From positions 18,249 through 82,248 of the forward strand of contig JALFJQ010000007.1 of NCBI GenBank assembly GCA_022775085.1: a stretch of DNA of 64,000 nucleotides, read 5' to 3'. Shown here piece by piece: positions 7,448 to 15,963 of the stretch. Source of the stretch: Clostridiales bacterium. Its GTDB lineage: Bacteria > Bacillota > Clostridia > Oscillospirales > Oscillospiraceae. Numbering within the stretch: the first letter of the stretch is position 1; each line of letters begins with the position of its first letter. The position numbers and the translations under genes were made by a program. The notes beneath the pieces were generated by a model. That model saw only the letters and a list, made by a program, of their open reading frames with translations. It had not been told where the DNA came from and did no database searches.

Positions 7448-8755
7448 ATGTTTTCTAAAATCCTCATAGCCAACCGGGGCGAGATCGCTGTGCGCATTAT
7501 CCGGGCCTGCAAGGAAATGGGCATTGCCACAGTGGCGGTGTATTCTCAGGCCGACCGGGAAGCGCTTCATGTGGCGCTGGCGGACGAAAGCTTCTGCATT
7601 GGCGGCCCGGAGGCGGCGGACAGCTACTTAAATGAAAACCAGATCATCAGCACGGCTCTGCTCTCCGGAGCACAGGCCATCCATCCCGGCTACGGCTTTC
7701 TGTCGGAAAATGCCCATTTTGCAAGACTGTGCCGAAAAAACGGGCTGGTATTCATCGGCCCCGATCCGGACAGCATGGAGCGGCTCAGCGATAAAGCGGT
7801 ACTGAAGGAGCTGGTCCGCAAGACCGGGCTAACGGTGATCCCCGGCACAAAAGCCCTTGGGTCTGTGGAAGAAGCCAAGGCCGCCGCGCAAAGAATCGGC
7901 TATCCCGTCATGCTGAAGGCCTGCGCCGGGGGCGGCGGCCGGGGCATCCGGCTGATTCCCTCGGTAAATGAATTGGAAGAAAGCTGGAATCAGGCTGCCG
8001 CCGAGGCCCAAAGCGCCTTTGGAGACGGCAGCCTGTATCTGGAAAAATACGTTTATCCCGCCCGGCACGTGGAATTGCAGATTTTGGCGGATGAGTGGGG
8101 CAACGCGGTGTGTCTGGGCGAGCGGGACTGCTCTGTGCAGCAGAGAAACCAGAAGCTCATCGAAGAGACCCCGTCTCCCGCAGTGAATTATCCTCAACGG
8201 CAGCAGCTCATAGCCGCTGCTGTGGAAGCGTTGAAAAAACTGGGCTATGTGGGGGCAGGCACGCTGGAATTTCTGCTGGATAAGGCGGGGCATTTCTGGT
8301 TCATGGAGATGAACGTCCGCTTGCAGGTGGAGCACTGCGTCACGGAGATGTTGACAGGAATTGACCTCGTGAAGTGGCAAATTCGTATCGCGGCAGGTAT
8401 CCCGCTGGATTTTTCACAGGCGGACGTCCGCCTGACCGGCTGCGCCATTGAGTGCCGGGTCAACGCCCGAAGCTGCGGCACCGTGAGCCTGCTCCATGTG
8501 CCCGGCGGCCCTGCCGTCCGGTTTGACACCTGCCTGATGGCGGGTTCCCAGGTGACCCCCTATTACGATTCCCTGCTGGGAAAGCTCATCGTCTACGCCA
8601 AAACCCGGGAAGAAACCTTGCGTAAGCTTCGGGCGGCGCTGTGCGAGCTGGTCATTCAGGGCGTGGAAACCAATTTGGAGCAGCAGCTGAATATTGTGGA
8701 TGACGAGCGGTTCGTATCCGGCAGCTACGATCTGACGTTTATGGGAGGCAGATAA
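7448..8755 (+). CDS. accC: Biotin carboxylase subunit of acetyl-CoA carboxylase
   Basis: A 435-residue ATP-grasp enzyme, slightly short of the usual 445-450. It has the N-terminal ILIANRGEIAVRIIRACKE, HPGYGFLSENA, the glycine-rich ATP loop KACAGGGGRGIR, and EMNVRLQVEHCVTE with the catalytic residues. It carboxylates biotin on AccB. The stop is directly followed by the accD ATG. Confidence 0.96.
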   Translation: MFSKILIANRGEIAVRIIRACKEMGIATVAVYSQADREALHVALADESFCIGGPEAADSYLNENQIISTALLSGAQAIHPGYGFLSENAHFARLCRKNGLVFIGPDPDSMERLSDKAVLKELVRKTGLTVIPGTKALGSVEEAKAAAQRIGYPVMLKACAGGGGRGIRLIPSVNELEESWNQAAAEAQSAFGDGSLYLEKYVYPARHVELQILADEWGNAVCLGERDCSVQQRNQKLIEETPSPAVNYPQRQQLIAAAVEALKKLGYVGAGTLEFLLDKAGHFWFMEMNVRLQVEHCVTEMLTGIDLVKWQIRIAAGIPLDFSQADVRLTGCAIECRVNARSCGTVSLLHVPGGPAVRFDTCLMAGSQVTPYYDSLLGKLIVYAKTREETLRKLRAALCELVIQGVETNLEQQLNIVDDERFVSGSYDLTFMGGR

Positions 8756-9607
8756 ATGGCCTTTATTCAATTCATGAAACCGAAAAACACACTGGAGGAG
8801 GGCGGCCGCACCACGGCACCTGTCCAGCAGGATGCCGGGGAACCGGAGCAGGTCTGCCCCAACTGCCATAAATCCATTCCCGTCAGCCGCATTTGGAGCG
8901 GGCATCTGGTGTGCCCCTGCGGCTATCACTTCCGCATGAACGCCCGGCAGCGTATTGCCATGATCACGGACAAGGGCAGCTTCCGGGAGTTGTTTTCCAA
9001 AATCCTTTCGGAGAACCCCCTTGGGTTTCCGGGCTATACGGAAAAGCTGGACACAATGCGCTCCGTCAGCGGGGAGGCCGAGGCGGTGGTCTGCGGCAGG
9101 GCAGAAATCGGCGGCAGTCCATGCGCCCTGTTCGTCATGGAGCCAAACTTTATGATGGGCTCCATGGGCAGCGCGGTGGGAGAGAAGATCACCCAGCTGT
9201 TCGAGTTCGCCCTGCAAAAGCGGCTGCCCGTGATTGGCTTTACGGTGTCCGGCGGTGCGAGAATGCAGGAGGGCCTGTTGTCTCTCATGCAGATGGCAAA
9301 AACCAGCGCCGCCGTGAAGCGCCACAGTGACGCGGGGCTATTGTATATCGCCGTGCTTACCGACCCCACCACCGGCGGCGTCACCGCCAGCTTTGCAATG
9401 GAGGCGGATATTCTTCTGGCTGAGCCGGGTGCCACCATTGGCTTTGCCGGGGCACGGGTCATTGAGCAGACCACGAAGAAAGCCCTGCCCAAGGGCTTCC
9501 AGAAGGCAGAATTCGTATTGCAGCACGGCTTTCTTGACGGCATTGCACCCAGAGCGGGGCAGAAACAGCTGTTGGCCCTGCTGCTGAGCATCCACGCACG
9601 GGGGTGA
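8756..9607 (+). CDS. accD: Acetyl-CoA carboxylase carboxyltransferase beta subunit
   Basis: 283 residues. The N-terminal zinc ribbon is complete (CPNC near residue 36, CPCG about 19 residues later). The crotonase-fold carboxyltransferase domain follows, with GFTVSGGARMQEG and DPTTGGVTASFA. It pairs with AccA to transfer CO2 to acetyl-CoA. It starts right after the accC stop. Confidence 0.96.
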   Translation: MAFIQFMKPKNTLEEGGRTTAPVQQDAGEPEQVCPNCHKSIPVSRIWSGHLVCPCGYHFRMNARQRIAMITDKGSFRELFSKILSENPLGFPGYTEKLDTMRSVSGEAEAVVCGRAEIGGSPCALFVMEPNFMMGSMGSAVGEKITQLFEFALQKRLPVIGFTVSGGARMQEGLLSLMQMAKTSAAVKRHSDAGLLYIAVLTDPTTGGVTASFAMEADILLAEPGATIGFAGARVIEQTTKKALPKGFQKAEFVLQHGFLDGIAPRAGQKQLLALLLSIHARG

Positions 9608-10401
9608 GAAGCTTGAGTCAGGTACCTTATGCCGTGGTGAAGCTGGCCCGGGACAGCCAGCGGCCCACAGGCCTCAACTACATTCAGAATATCTTTACGG
9701 ATTTTGTCGAGCTTCACGGAGACCGGCGGTATGCCGATGATCCGGCAGTCATAGGCGGCGTCGCCCGGCTGGGCAGCCTGAGCGTTACCGTCATTGCCAT
9801 CGAAAAGGGCCGCACCGCAAAGGAGCGTTCTTTCCGCAACTTCGGCGCGCCCCACCCGGAGGGCTACCGGAAGGCTCTGCGCTTAATGAAGCAGGCGGAG
9901 AAATTCGGCCGGCCGGTGATCTGCTTTGTGGATACATCCGGGGCTGGCTGCGGTATTGGCGCGGAGGAACGGGGGCAGGGACAGGCCATTGCGGAGAACC
10001 TGATGGAATTGTCCACCCTGTGTGTACCTGTCATTTCCATCCTCGTTGGCGAGGGCGGCAGCGGCGGTGCGCTGGCTCTGGCGGTGGCCGACCGGGTGTG
10101 GATGCTGAGCAATGCGGTGTATTCCGTGATTTCCCCGGAGGGCTGTGCCAGCATTTTGTGGAAGGACCCGAAAAAGGCTGAGGAAGCGGCAGCCTGCCTG
10201 AAGCTGACCTCTGAGGACGCTCTGCGCCTCGGAGTTATTGAGAACATCCTGCCCGAAAAGGATCTGGGCCAGAAGCCCTTTTACGACCGTATCCGGGGAG
10301 CGCTGGCGGCGGAACTGGAGCAGCTGAGCGCGGACCCCGATCTGGTCACAAAACGCTATGACCGTTTTCGCCGCATCGGTCAGGTGAAGGAGCGTACATG
10401 A
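9604..10401 (+). CDS. accA: Acetyl-CoA carboxylase carboxyltransferase alpha subunit
   Basis: 265 residues, with the catalytic oxyanion-type segments TSGAGCGIGAEERGQG and GEGGSGGALALAVAD, then VISPEGCASILWKD. The GTG at 9604 overlaps the accD stop by 4 bp. A TTG at 9613, better spaced from GGGGTGAG and reading MSQVPYAVVKLAR, is an equally plausible start. The N-terminal helical region is short compared with E. coli AccA, as is common in Firmicutes. Confidence 0.94.
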   Translation: MRSLSQVPYAVVKLARDSQRPTGLNYIQNIFTDFVELHGDRRYADDPAVIGGVARLGSLSVTVIAIEKGRTAKERSFRNFGAPHPEGYRKALRLMKQAEKFGRPVICFVDTSGAGCGIGAEERGQGQAIAENLMELSTLCVPVISILVGEGGSGGALALAVADRVWMLSNAVYSVISPEGCASILWKDPKKAEEAAACLKLTSEDALRLGVIENILPEKDLGQKPFYDRIRGALAAELEQLSADPDLVTKRYDRFRRIGQVKERT

Positions 10402-12029
10402 GCATTTATCAGAGATTTTGCGAAGAAACCGTGGACGAAAATGGGGCTTTGCAGCACATTTCCCTCCACTACCCCGATAATTTCAACTTTGCCTACGACG
10501 TGGTGGATACCATCGCCGCCGAAACTCCGGAAAAACGGGCCATGGTTTGGTGCAACGCGGAAAATGAGGAGCATATCTTCACTTTTTCCGATGTAAAGGA
10601 GCAGTCTGACCGTATGGCGAACGTGTTCCGGAAAGCGGGTCTTAAAAAGGGAGACCGGGTCATGCTGGTGCTCAAGCGCCACTATGAGTATTGGTTCGCG
10701 GTACTGGCGCTGCACAAGCTGGGCATCACTGCCATTCCAGCCACCCATATGCTGACAGTCAGCGACTACGTCTACCGCATCCGCATGGCGAAGGTCAATG
10801 CCATCGTCTGCACCCCCTACGGGGACACGGCGGAAAAGCTGTGTGCCGCTGTAAAGGAAGCAGGCATCGACAGCATCTTGTGGACGGTTCGCGGGAACAT
10901 CCCCGGCTTCCGAAACCTGACAGAAGAAGCGGCAAACGCCGCGGCTGTGCCGGAACGGGTGCCGACCCGGGTGACTGACCCCATGCTGCTGTACTTTACC
11001 TCCGGTACTACGGGTTATCCCAAGGGCGTCATCCACGATTTTTCCTACCCTCTGGCCCATATTGTCACGGCGAAATACTGGCAGCAGGCCGAGGACAATG
11101 GCCTCCACTTTACCGTGGCGGAGACCGGCTGGGCCAAGGCATCCTGGGGCAAGCTCTACGGCCAGTGGCTGGTGGGCAGCGCGGTGATGGTGTTTGACTT
11201 CGACAATTTTGACCCCAAGCAGCTGTGCACTGTCATCAATCGCTACGGCGTAACCAGCTTCTGCGCTCCGCCTACGGTGTACCGCTATCTGGTGCGCAAG
11301 GGCATCCCCGATATGCCCAGCCTGCGCCACGCCTCCACCGCCGGAGAAATTCTGGCGCCCGAAGTATTCCGGAAATTCGCCCAGCGCACGGGACTGGAAT
11401 TGTGCGAGGGCTACGGCCAGACGGAGACAACTCTGCTCATGGCGAACTTCAAGGGCACCAAGCCCGTGGAAGGCTCCATGGGCACCATCTCCCCCCTGTA
11501 CAGAATCGACTTGCAGGATAAAGAGGGAAACCCGGTGCCGGATGGAGAGATCGGCGAGGTGGTGATTCTTCCTCCGGAAAACGGAAAGCAGATCGGTGTA
11601 TTCTCCGGGTATCTTGACAACGGGGAACAGTATCGCCACGTCTGGCGGGGCGGGGTGTACCACACCGGCGACGCCGCCTACCGGGACGCTCAGGGCCGCT
11701 ACTGGTTCCATGGGCGGTTTGACGACATTATCAAGACCGGCGGCTACCGGGTAGGCCCCTACGAGGTGGAAAATGTCCTCATGGAGCACCCGGCAGTGGT
11801 GGAGTGCAGCGTCATTGGTGTGCCCGATGCTCTGCGCGGCCAGGCTATCAAGGCCTTCATCGTTCTTGGAAACCGGGAGCCTTCCGTGGAGCTTGAAAAG
11901 GAGATCAAGGATTTCTGCAATGCCAGACTTGCGGAGTATAAATGGGTGCGCCTTATCGAGTTCGTGAAGGAGATGCCCAAGACCATCAGCGGCAAGATCC
12001 GTAAGACGGAACTGCGGGCCGCAACCTGA
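10398..12029 (+). CDS. AMP-forming acyl-CoA ligase in the FAS operon
   Basis: A 543-residue adenylate-forming enzyme of the acetyl-/medium-chain acyl-CoA synthetase type. It has the phosphate loop YFTSGTTGYPKG, GYGQTE, YHTGD, the hinge GRFDDIIKTGGYRVGP and the C-terminal lysine motif ISGKIRKTEL. It overlaps accA by an ATGA, so it is translationally coupled to the carboxylase. Such enzymes activate a free carboxylic acid as acyl-AMP, then acyl-CoA. The position suggests supply of an acyl primer or recapture of fatty acids for FAS; chain length cannot be read. A transfer to ACP rather than CoA is possible. Confidence 0.9.
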   Translation: MSIYQRFCEETVDENGALQHISLHYPDNFNFAYDVVDTIAAETPEKRAMVWCNAENEEHIFTFSDVKEQSDRMANVFRKAGLKKGDRVMLVLKRHYEYWFAVLALHKLGITAIPATHMLTVSDYVYRIRMAKVNAIVCTPYGDTAEKLCAAVKEAGIDSILWTVRGNIPGFRNLTEEAANAAAVPERVPTRVTDPMLLYFTSGTTGYPKGVIHDFSYPLAHIVTAKYWQQAEDNGLHFTVAETGWAKASWGKLYGQWLVGSAVMVFDFDNFDPKQLCTVINRYGVTSFCAPPTVYRYLVRKGIPDMPSLRHASTAGEILAPEVFRKFAQRTGLELCEGYGQTETTLLMANFKGTKPVEGSMGTISPLYRIDLQDKEGNPVPDGEIGEVVILPPENGKQIGVFSGYLDNGEQYRHVWRGGVYHTGDAAYRDAQGRYWFHGRFDDIIKTGGYRVGPYEVENVLMEHPAVVECSVIGVPDALRGQAIKAFIVLGNREPSVELEKEIKDFCNARLAEYKWVRLIEFVKEMPKTISGKIRKTELRAAT

Positions 12030-12035
12030 TAATAG

Positions 12036-12060
12036 CCCTATGCGTATTTTTCGCATAGGG
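12036..12060 (+). terminator. Hairpin at the end of the FAS operon
   Basis: CCCTATGCG pairs with CGCATAGGG around a T-rich loop, 6 bp after the ligase stop. The following T tract is weak, so some read-through is likely. Confidence 0.55.
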
Positions 12061-12070
12061 TTATCGGCAT

Positions 12071-12099
12071 TTGACGAATGGAAGATTTTGTGATATAAT
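12071..12099 (+). promoter_or_regulatory. Sigma-A promoter for the PAS-SARP regulator
   Basis: TTGACG, a 17-bp spacer and a perfect TATAAT, 42 bp upstream of the chosen ATG. Confidence 0.75.
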
Positions 12100-12141
12100 C
12101 AGAATGTTGAATCGTCAACTTCTTTGCTGTGGGAGAAGCCT

Positions 12142-13737
12142 ATGAATCATGAACCCATTGGGCCGATGGAGGCTCTGAACCGCCTATGCGGCTTTCACCA
12201 ATACTGTCTGGACACGCCACGGCACTTATGCTATGTCAATCAGAATCTCTGCGATCTGCTGGGTACCTCCGAAGCGGAGCTGCTTGCGCAGGACCGGGAC
12301 GGGTATCTGTCTTTTCTTCATCCGGAGGACCGGGAGGAATACGAAAGCTTTCTGGTGCAAATGGGACAGACTGCCCAGACCAAAGCTCTGCAATACCGCC
12401 TTGTGAGCCGGGCAGGACAGGTCATTCATGTCCTGGACACCGTGACCGCCTACAGATTCGAGGGCCGCTGGATGGCGGACAGCGTACTTGCGGACGTGAG
12501 CCGTCAGCAGCAGGAACGGCTCCAGCAGGAGCGGGGACAGTATCTGCGGGCGCTGTCCGAGGTCTACGACAAAATTTTCGAATTTGACCGGGTGCACCAC
12601 ATCGTCAAGTGCCTGTATGGTCACAATTCCCCCAGCTTTCGCTGGCTTCAGAACATCCCCATGGAAATGGAGAGTGCCACGGAGAACTGGATTACCAGCA
12701 CCGCAGCGGAGGGGGATCGGGAAGCTCTGCGGCGTTTCTTTGGAAGCTACTGGGAGCGCCCCGAGGATCGTCCCGCCCGGATTTTCTACCATGCCCGTTC
12801 TTCTTCCGGGGAATATAAGCCCTATGCCGGCATCTTCCTCAAACTGGACGACAACCTGAGCCTGTACTGCTGCCGGTGCTGCCAGAATGAGCAGGAGGCC
12901 GAAGCCCTGCGGCAGGAAAATGATTCCCTGAAGAATGTGCAGGCGCTGACCATGCAGTTTACACAGGGCATGGTGGCCTTTGAAGTGGAGGATAACCGGG
13001 TCAGACCCCTGTTCAGCCACGAAAATGTGTGCAGCTTCTTCGGCTATACCCAGGAGCAGTGGAGCGCTCTGGCCGAAACCAGGCCGACCATACGGGAGTT
13101 CTCCGCAAGGAACGGCACGGCCTACAGCGACATCCAAACGCTGTTTTCTACAGGAGAGGCGGAGTTCCCCTATTTTGACATCCAGCACAACACCTACCGC
13201 CGCGTTCGGGCCATCTGCTCGAGAAAGTATGACGGTGTGGGTAAATGTTATGTGATGCTCTACCGCATGGAAGCTCCCCGGCAGGAACCGGCAGAGCCTA
13301 TGGTCTATATCCGGACCTTCGGCTATTTTGACGTTTTTGTGGGAGAAAAGCCCATCGCTTTCCGCAATGAAAAGGCCAAAGAGCTGTTTGCTCTGCTGGT
13401 TGACCGGAAGGGCGGCTTCATTTCCTCCGAGGATGCCATTGGCTTTCTGTGGGAGGACGAGCCGGCCAACTCCCTGACCATGGCGAGATACCGCAAGGTG
13501 GCCCTAAGGCTGAAAAATACGCTGGAGGAATACGGCGCGGCGGACATTGTGGAATCCGTCAACGGCAAGCGGCGGCTGATCCCGGAGCGGGTGAAATGCG
13601 ACCTTTACGACTACCTTTCCGGAAACGAAGAATATGCCCAGCTGTTCAAGGGCAGCTATCTGACCAATTACACCTGGGGGGAAACCACCCTTGCGGAACT
13701 GACGGGGGAGTACCTGTACCCCCCGGAGGAACATTGA
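12142..13737 (+). CDS. PAS-domain sensor with a C-terminal SARP/BTAD-type DNA-binding domain
   Basis: 531 residues from the ATG at 12142, preceded by GGGAGA; the track start (12124) is a weak TTG. The N-terminal half looks like one or two PAS domains (CYVNQNLCDLLGTSEAEL; FLHPEDREEY), with a second PAS-like stretch near residues 280-390. The C-terminal 120 residues (YIRTFGYFDVFVGEKPIAF, then KAKELFALLVDRKG) match the winged-helix domain of SARP/OmpR-type activators. No signal peptide, kinase or membrane segment is seen, so it is probably a one-component cytoplasmic regulator. Ligand and targets are unknown; the upstream FAS operon is an obvious candidate target. Confidence 0.8.
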   Translation: MNHEPIGPMEALNRLCGFHQYCLDTPRHLCYVNQNLCDLLGTSEAELLAQDRDGYLSFLHPEDREEYESFLVQMGQTAQTKALQYRLVSRAGQVIHVLDTVTAYRFEGRWMADSVLADVSRQQQERLQQERGQYLRALSEVYDKIFEFDRVHHIVKCLYGHNSPSFRWLQNIPMEMESATENWITSTAAEGDREALRRFFGSYWERPEDRPARIFYHARSSSGEYKPYAGIFLKLDDNLSLYCCRCCQNEQEAEALRQENDSLKNVQALTMQFTQGMVAFEVEDNRVRPLFSHENVCSFFGYTQEQWSALAETRPTIREFSARNGTAYSDIQTLFSTGEAEFPYFDIQHNTYRRVRAICSRKYDGVGKCYVMLYRMEAPRQEPAEPMVYIRTFGYFDVFVGEKPIAFRNEKAKELFALLVDRKGGFISSEDAIGFLWEDEPANSLTMARYRKVALRLKNTLEEYGAADIVESVNGKRRLIPERVKCDLYDYLSGNEEYAQLFKGSYLTNYTWGETTLAELTGEYLYPPEEH

Positions 13738-13768
13738 AAGGCCCCGGCTCCACAAGAGCCGGGGCCTT
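13738..13768. terminator. Strong bidirectional terminator
   Basis: AAGGCCCCGGCTC pairs with GAGCCGGGGCCTT around a 5-nt loop, right after the regulator stop. The minus-strand gene ending at 13934 also reads toward it. Confidence 0.75.
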
Positions 13769-13779
13769 CTGCGTCCCTG

Positions 13780-13905
13780 TAAGAATGCGCCTGAAATTGA
13801 GAGGAAGAAATACATACCGTATTTCCGCGTTTTCGGAAGGAAAGAACCGGCACAAAATCTCTTGCTGAGCGTCCCTGCTGAATTATGCGGCGCAGCCCTG
13901 AGAAA
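13780..13905. repeat. Degenerate copy of a palindromic intergenic repeat
   Basis: It contains the core GAAATACATACCGTATTTCC, plus CAAAATCT and GAATTATGCGGCGCAGCC. The core resembles the centre of the 38649-38811 element and the last block recurs near 42020. No gene is seen between 13738 and 13934. Confidence 0.4.
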
Positions 13906-13933
13906 CGGGTTGTCCCGGCCCTGCTTTTGAATA

Positions 13934-15946
13934 TTACACGATCCTTGCCCACTCTGTAACCAGCAGACCGGGCACTGCCCAAATCAGCTGATACAGCAGA
14001 ATGTTGATCGGGGTCAGCAGCTCGGTGCTGCCCAGATACCCCAGAACCAGCATGATAATCAGGCCCAGCGTTCCACCGATCATGTGGACGATCACGCCCA
14101 GCTTGGTCGCCTGCCGCAGGGCACGGGCACCGGTAATGGCATAGGCAGAGCTGATCAGCTCCTCCCGGGTGGTCAGTGCCAGCACCGGCTCGTCGGGAGC
14201 AATGGGGTGATTTTGCAGTTTTTGGCAGGTGTCCCGATCCGGGAACGCGATCCGGTTGGTTTTCACATTGAATTTGCTGCGCAGAAAGTCTTCCGTCAGC
14301 ATAAAATCCCCGGCGAGCTTCAGCGGCTTCAGCTTGCGGTAACCGCACAGGGTCACAAGTCCGGCGGCTGCGGAGCGCATCTTGGCGTAGGAAATGGCGT
14401 AAACTGCGCACAGTTCCCCGTCCACAGCGGCATACACCGCCTGATTGACCATTGTCCCCTCGGGGATCTCCACGCCCATATCCTGCAAAAAGCGCATGGT
14501 GCCCACCAGAACAGGCTGGCCCTCCACTTCGCCGCCGATTCCGCCGTCGCCGTAGTTGCGGAAGCTGTGCACGGGGTACAGTCTGCCGCTGCGGCTCTGC
14601 AAAAGCTGGTCAAATACGGGCACCAGTCCGCCGCCGGCTGCGTGAATCACGGAGGCAGTATAGGAAACAACCTCATCGGGGCTGCGCTGTCCATAGAATT
14701 TGACGCCGTTGAGCTTAGTGCTGCCCTGAGGGAACAGATCCAGATCCGAAATGGGGAACACCACTTTCCCGCACAGGTCCTTGACTCCCTCCCAGCCGCA
14801 CAGCACGGTCCCCACCATGTGCAGTCTGGTTTCCAGAATTGCCATAGGACGGGTGACGGAGACGAAGAAGCTGGCGGGAACCGCCACCAGCAGCGAGGTG
14901 GACAGGATCTGAATGCCCATGCTGAGACCATGGAGCATTCCGGCGAACACGGCGATACCAATGCACACCAGCAGGCTCAGCACCGCGTAAATGGACTGCA
15001 CCACCTCAGGAGAGGACATCTTGTCGCAGTTGTCCATAAAGTCGGAGACCTCGCCCTCCTTGCGCAGCAGACCGTCCTTACCTTCATAGTAATTTTCGAC
15101 CCGCACGATGCCATGCAGCCGGACAGCCTTGCGCATGGTATCCATTTCTGCCATTTCCGTGTTGTGCCTTTGGAGTCTGGCCCACAGAGCCATGGTCATT
15201 TCCAGGCTGAAGGCGGCACAGCAGGGAACCCGCAGTTCCTTCAGGCAGAAGGCACTGTCGATGAGACAGGCGGCAAAGGTCAATGTCAGCAGGGTGTTCA
15301 CCGTGAAGCGGCCCTTCAAAAGGTCACCCAGGCTGTCCAGCATCAGGTTGCTGCCCAGGAAGGCAGAGACCAGCATGGCCAGCACCTGGCTGAAGATCAC
15401 CAGTTTCATCCGGTTTTCCGGCACCAGGTCCAGAGCAAACATCGCGGTAACACCAGTACAAATCAGCACGACCAGAGCATTCAGCAGAAGAGCCAGCTGC
15501 AGTTTGCCGATGCCCATTTCGGACAGCTCATAGTACCGCCGTTCCGGACCGGCAACCAGCTGCTTTTTCAGCTCCTTCAGTCGGGAACGGGGCGTGAATA
15601 CAATGGGAGCGGGAATGAATTCCTCCTCCACATCAAAGGCAGGCTCCGCCTTGGGGGGCTGAGGTGCTTCCGAGGGCATTTCTTCCGACAAATCCACCAC
15701 GATGGTAGGCTCGTCGGTGGCCTCCGGCACATCCGGCTCCCGCGGGCTGCCGAAGTCCTGGGTATCGTGAATGCCCGGATCCTCCGGCTCCGCGGGAAGT
15801 TCCTCCGCCGTCTCTGCCGCTTCCTCGTCCAGCCGCAGCTCCGGCATCCGCCCGGTGGGTTCCGACGGTTTTTCGGATTCCGGGTGCTCGCTGAATTCCT
15901 TCAGAATGTCCTCCAGGTCAAAATCCTGATTATTTTCCAGATCCAT
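13934..15946 (-). CDS. P-type ATPase-like membrane protein lacking catalytic motifs (pseudoenzyme)
   Basis: 670 residues. An acidic, probably cytosolic N-terminus of about 150 residues is followed by some four membrane segments, an actuator-like stretch, two more segments, a large soluble domain and two final segments: the layout of a heavy-metal P-type ATPase. The soluble part has NYGDGGIGGEVEGQPVLVGT, like the P1B nucleotide-binding domain. However, the phosphorylation motif DKTGT is missing: its place holds VVFPISDLDLFPQGSTK. GDGxNDxP is also absent, and the CPC metal site is VPASFF. I infer a non-pumping relative. It is the second gene after rlmB, 17 bp away with an AGGAGG site. Confidence 0.75.
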   Translation of the reverse strand: MDLENNQDFDLEDILKEFSEHPESEKPSEPTGRMPELRLDEEAAETAEELPAEPEDPGIHDTQDFGSPREPDVPEATDEPTIVVDLSEEMPSEAPQPPKAEPAFDVEEEFIPAPIVFTPRSRLKELKKQLVAGPERRYYELSEMGIGKLQLALLLNALVVLICTGVTAMFALDLVPENRMKLVIFSQVLAMLVSAFLGSNLMLDSLGDLLKGRFTVNTLLTLTFAACLIDSAFCLKELRVPCCAAFSLEMTMALWARLQRHNTEMAEMDTMRKAVRLHGIVRVENYYEGKDGLLRKEGEVSDFMDNCDKMSSPEVVQSIYAVLSLLVCIGIAVFAGMLHGLSMGIQILSTSLLVAVPASFFVSVTRPMAILETRLHMVGTVLCGWEGVKDLCGKVVFPISDLDLFPQGSTKLNGVKFYGQRSPDEVVSYTASVIHAAGGGLVPVFDQLLQSRSGRLYPVHSFRNYGDGGIGGEVEGQPVLVGTMRFLQDMGVEIPEGTMVNQAVYAAVDGELCAVYAISYAKMRSAAAGLVTLCGYRKLKPLKLAGDFMLTEDFLRSKFNVKTNRIAFPDRDTCQKLQNHPIAPDEPVLALTTREELISSAYAITGARALRQATKLGVIVHMIGGTLGLIIMLVLGYLGSTELLTPINILLYQLIWAVPGLLVTEWARIV

Positions 15947-15963
15947 ATTGGGTATCCTCCTGG

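Noticed and set aside
5285-7570. 761-residue open frame on the minus strand
   Set aside because: It is antisense to fabF, accB and fabZ, with repetitive His/Gly/Arg composition typical of GC-rich shadow frames and no ribosome site.
10380-12056. 558-residue open frame on the minus strand
   Set aside because: It is antisense to the acyl-CoA ligase, whose motifs are complete.
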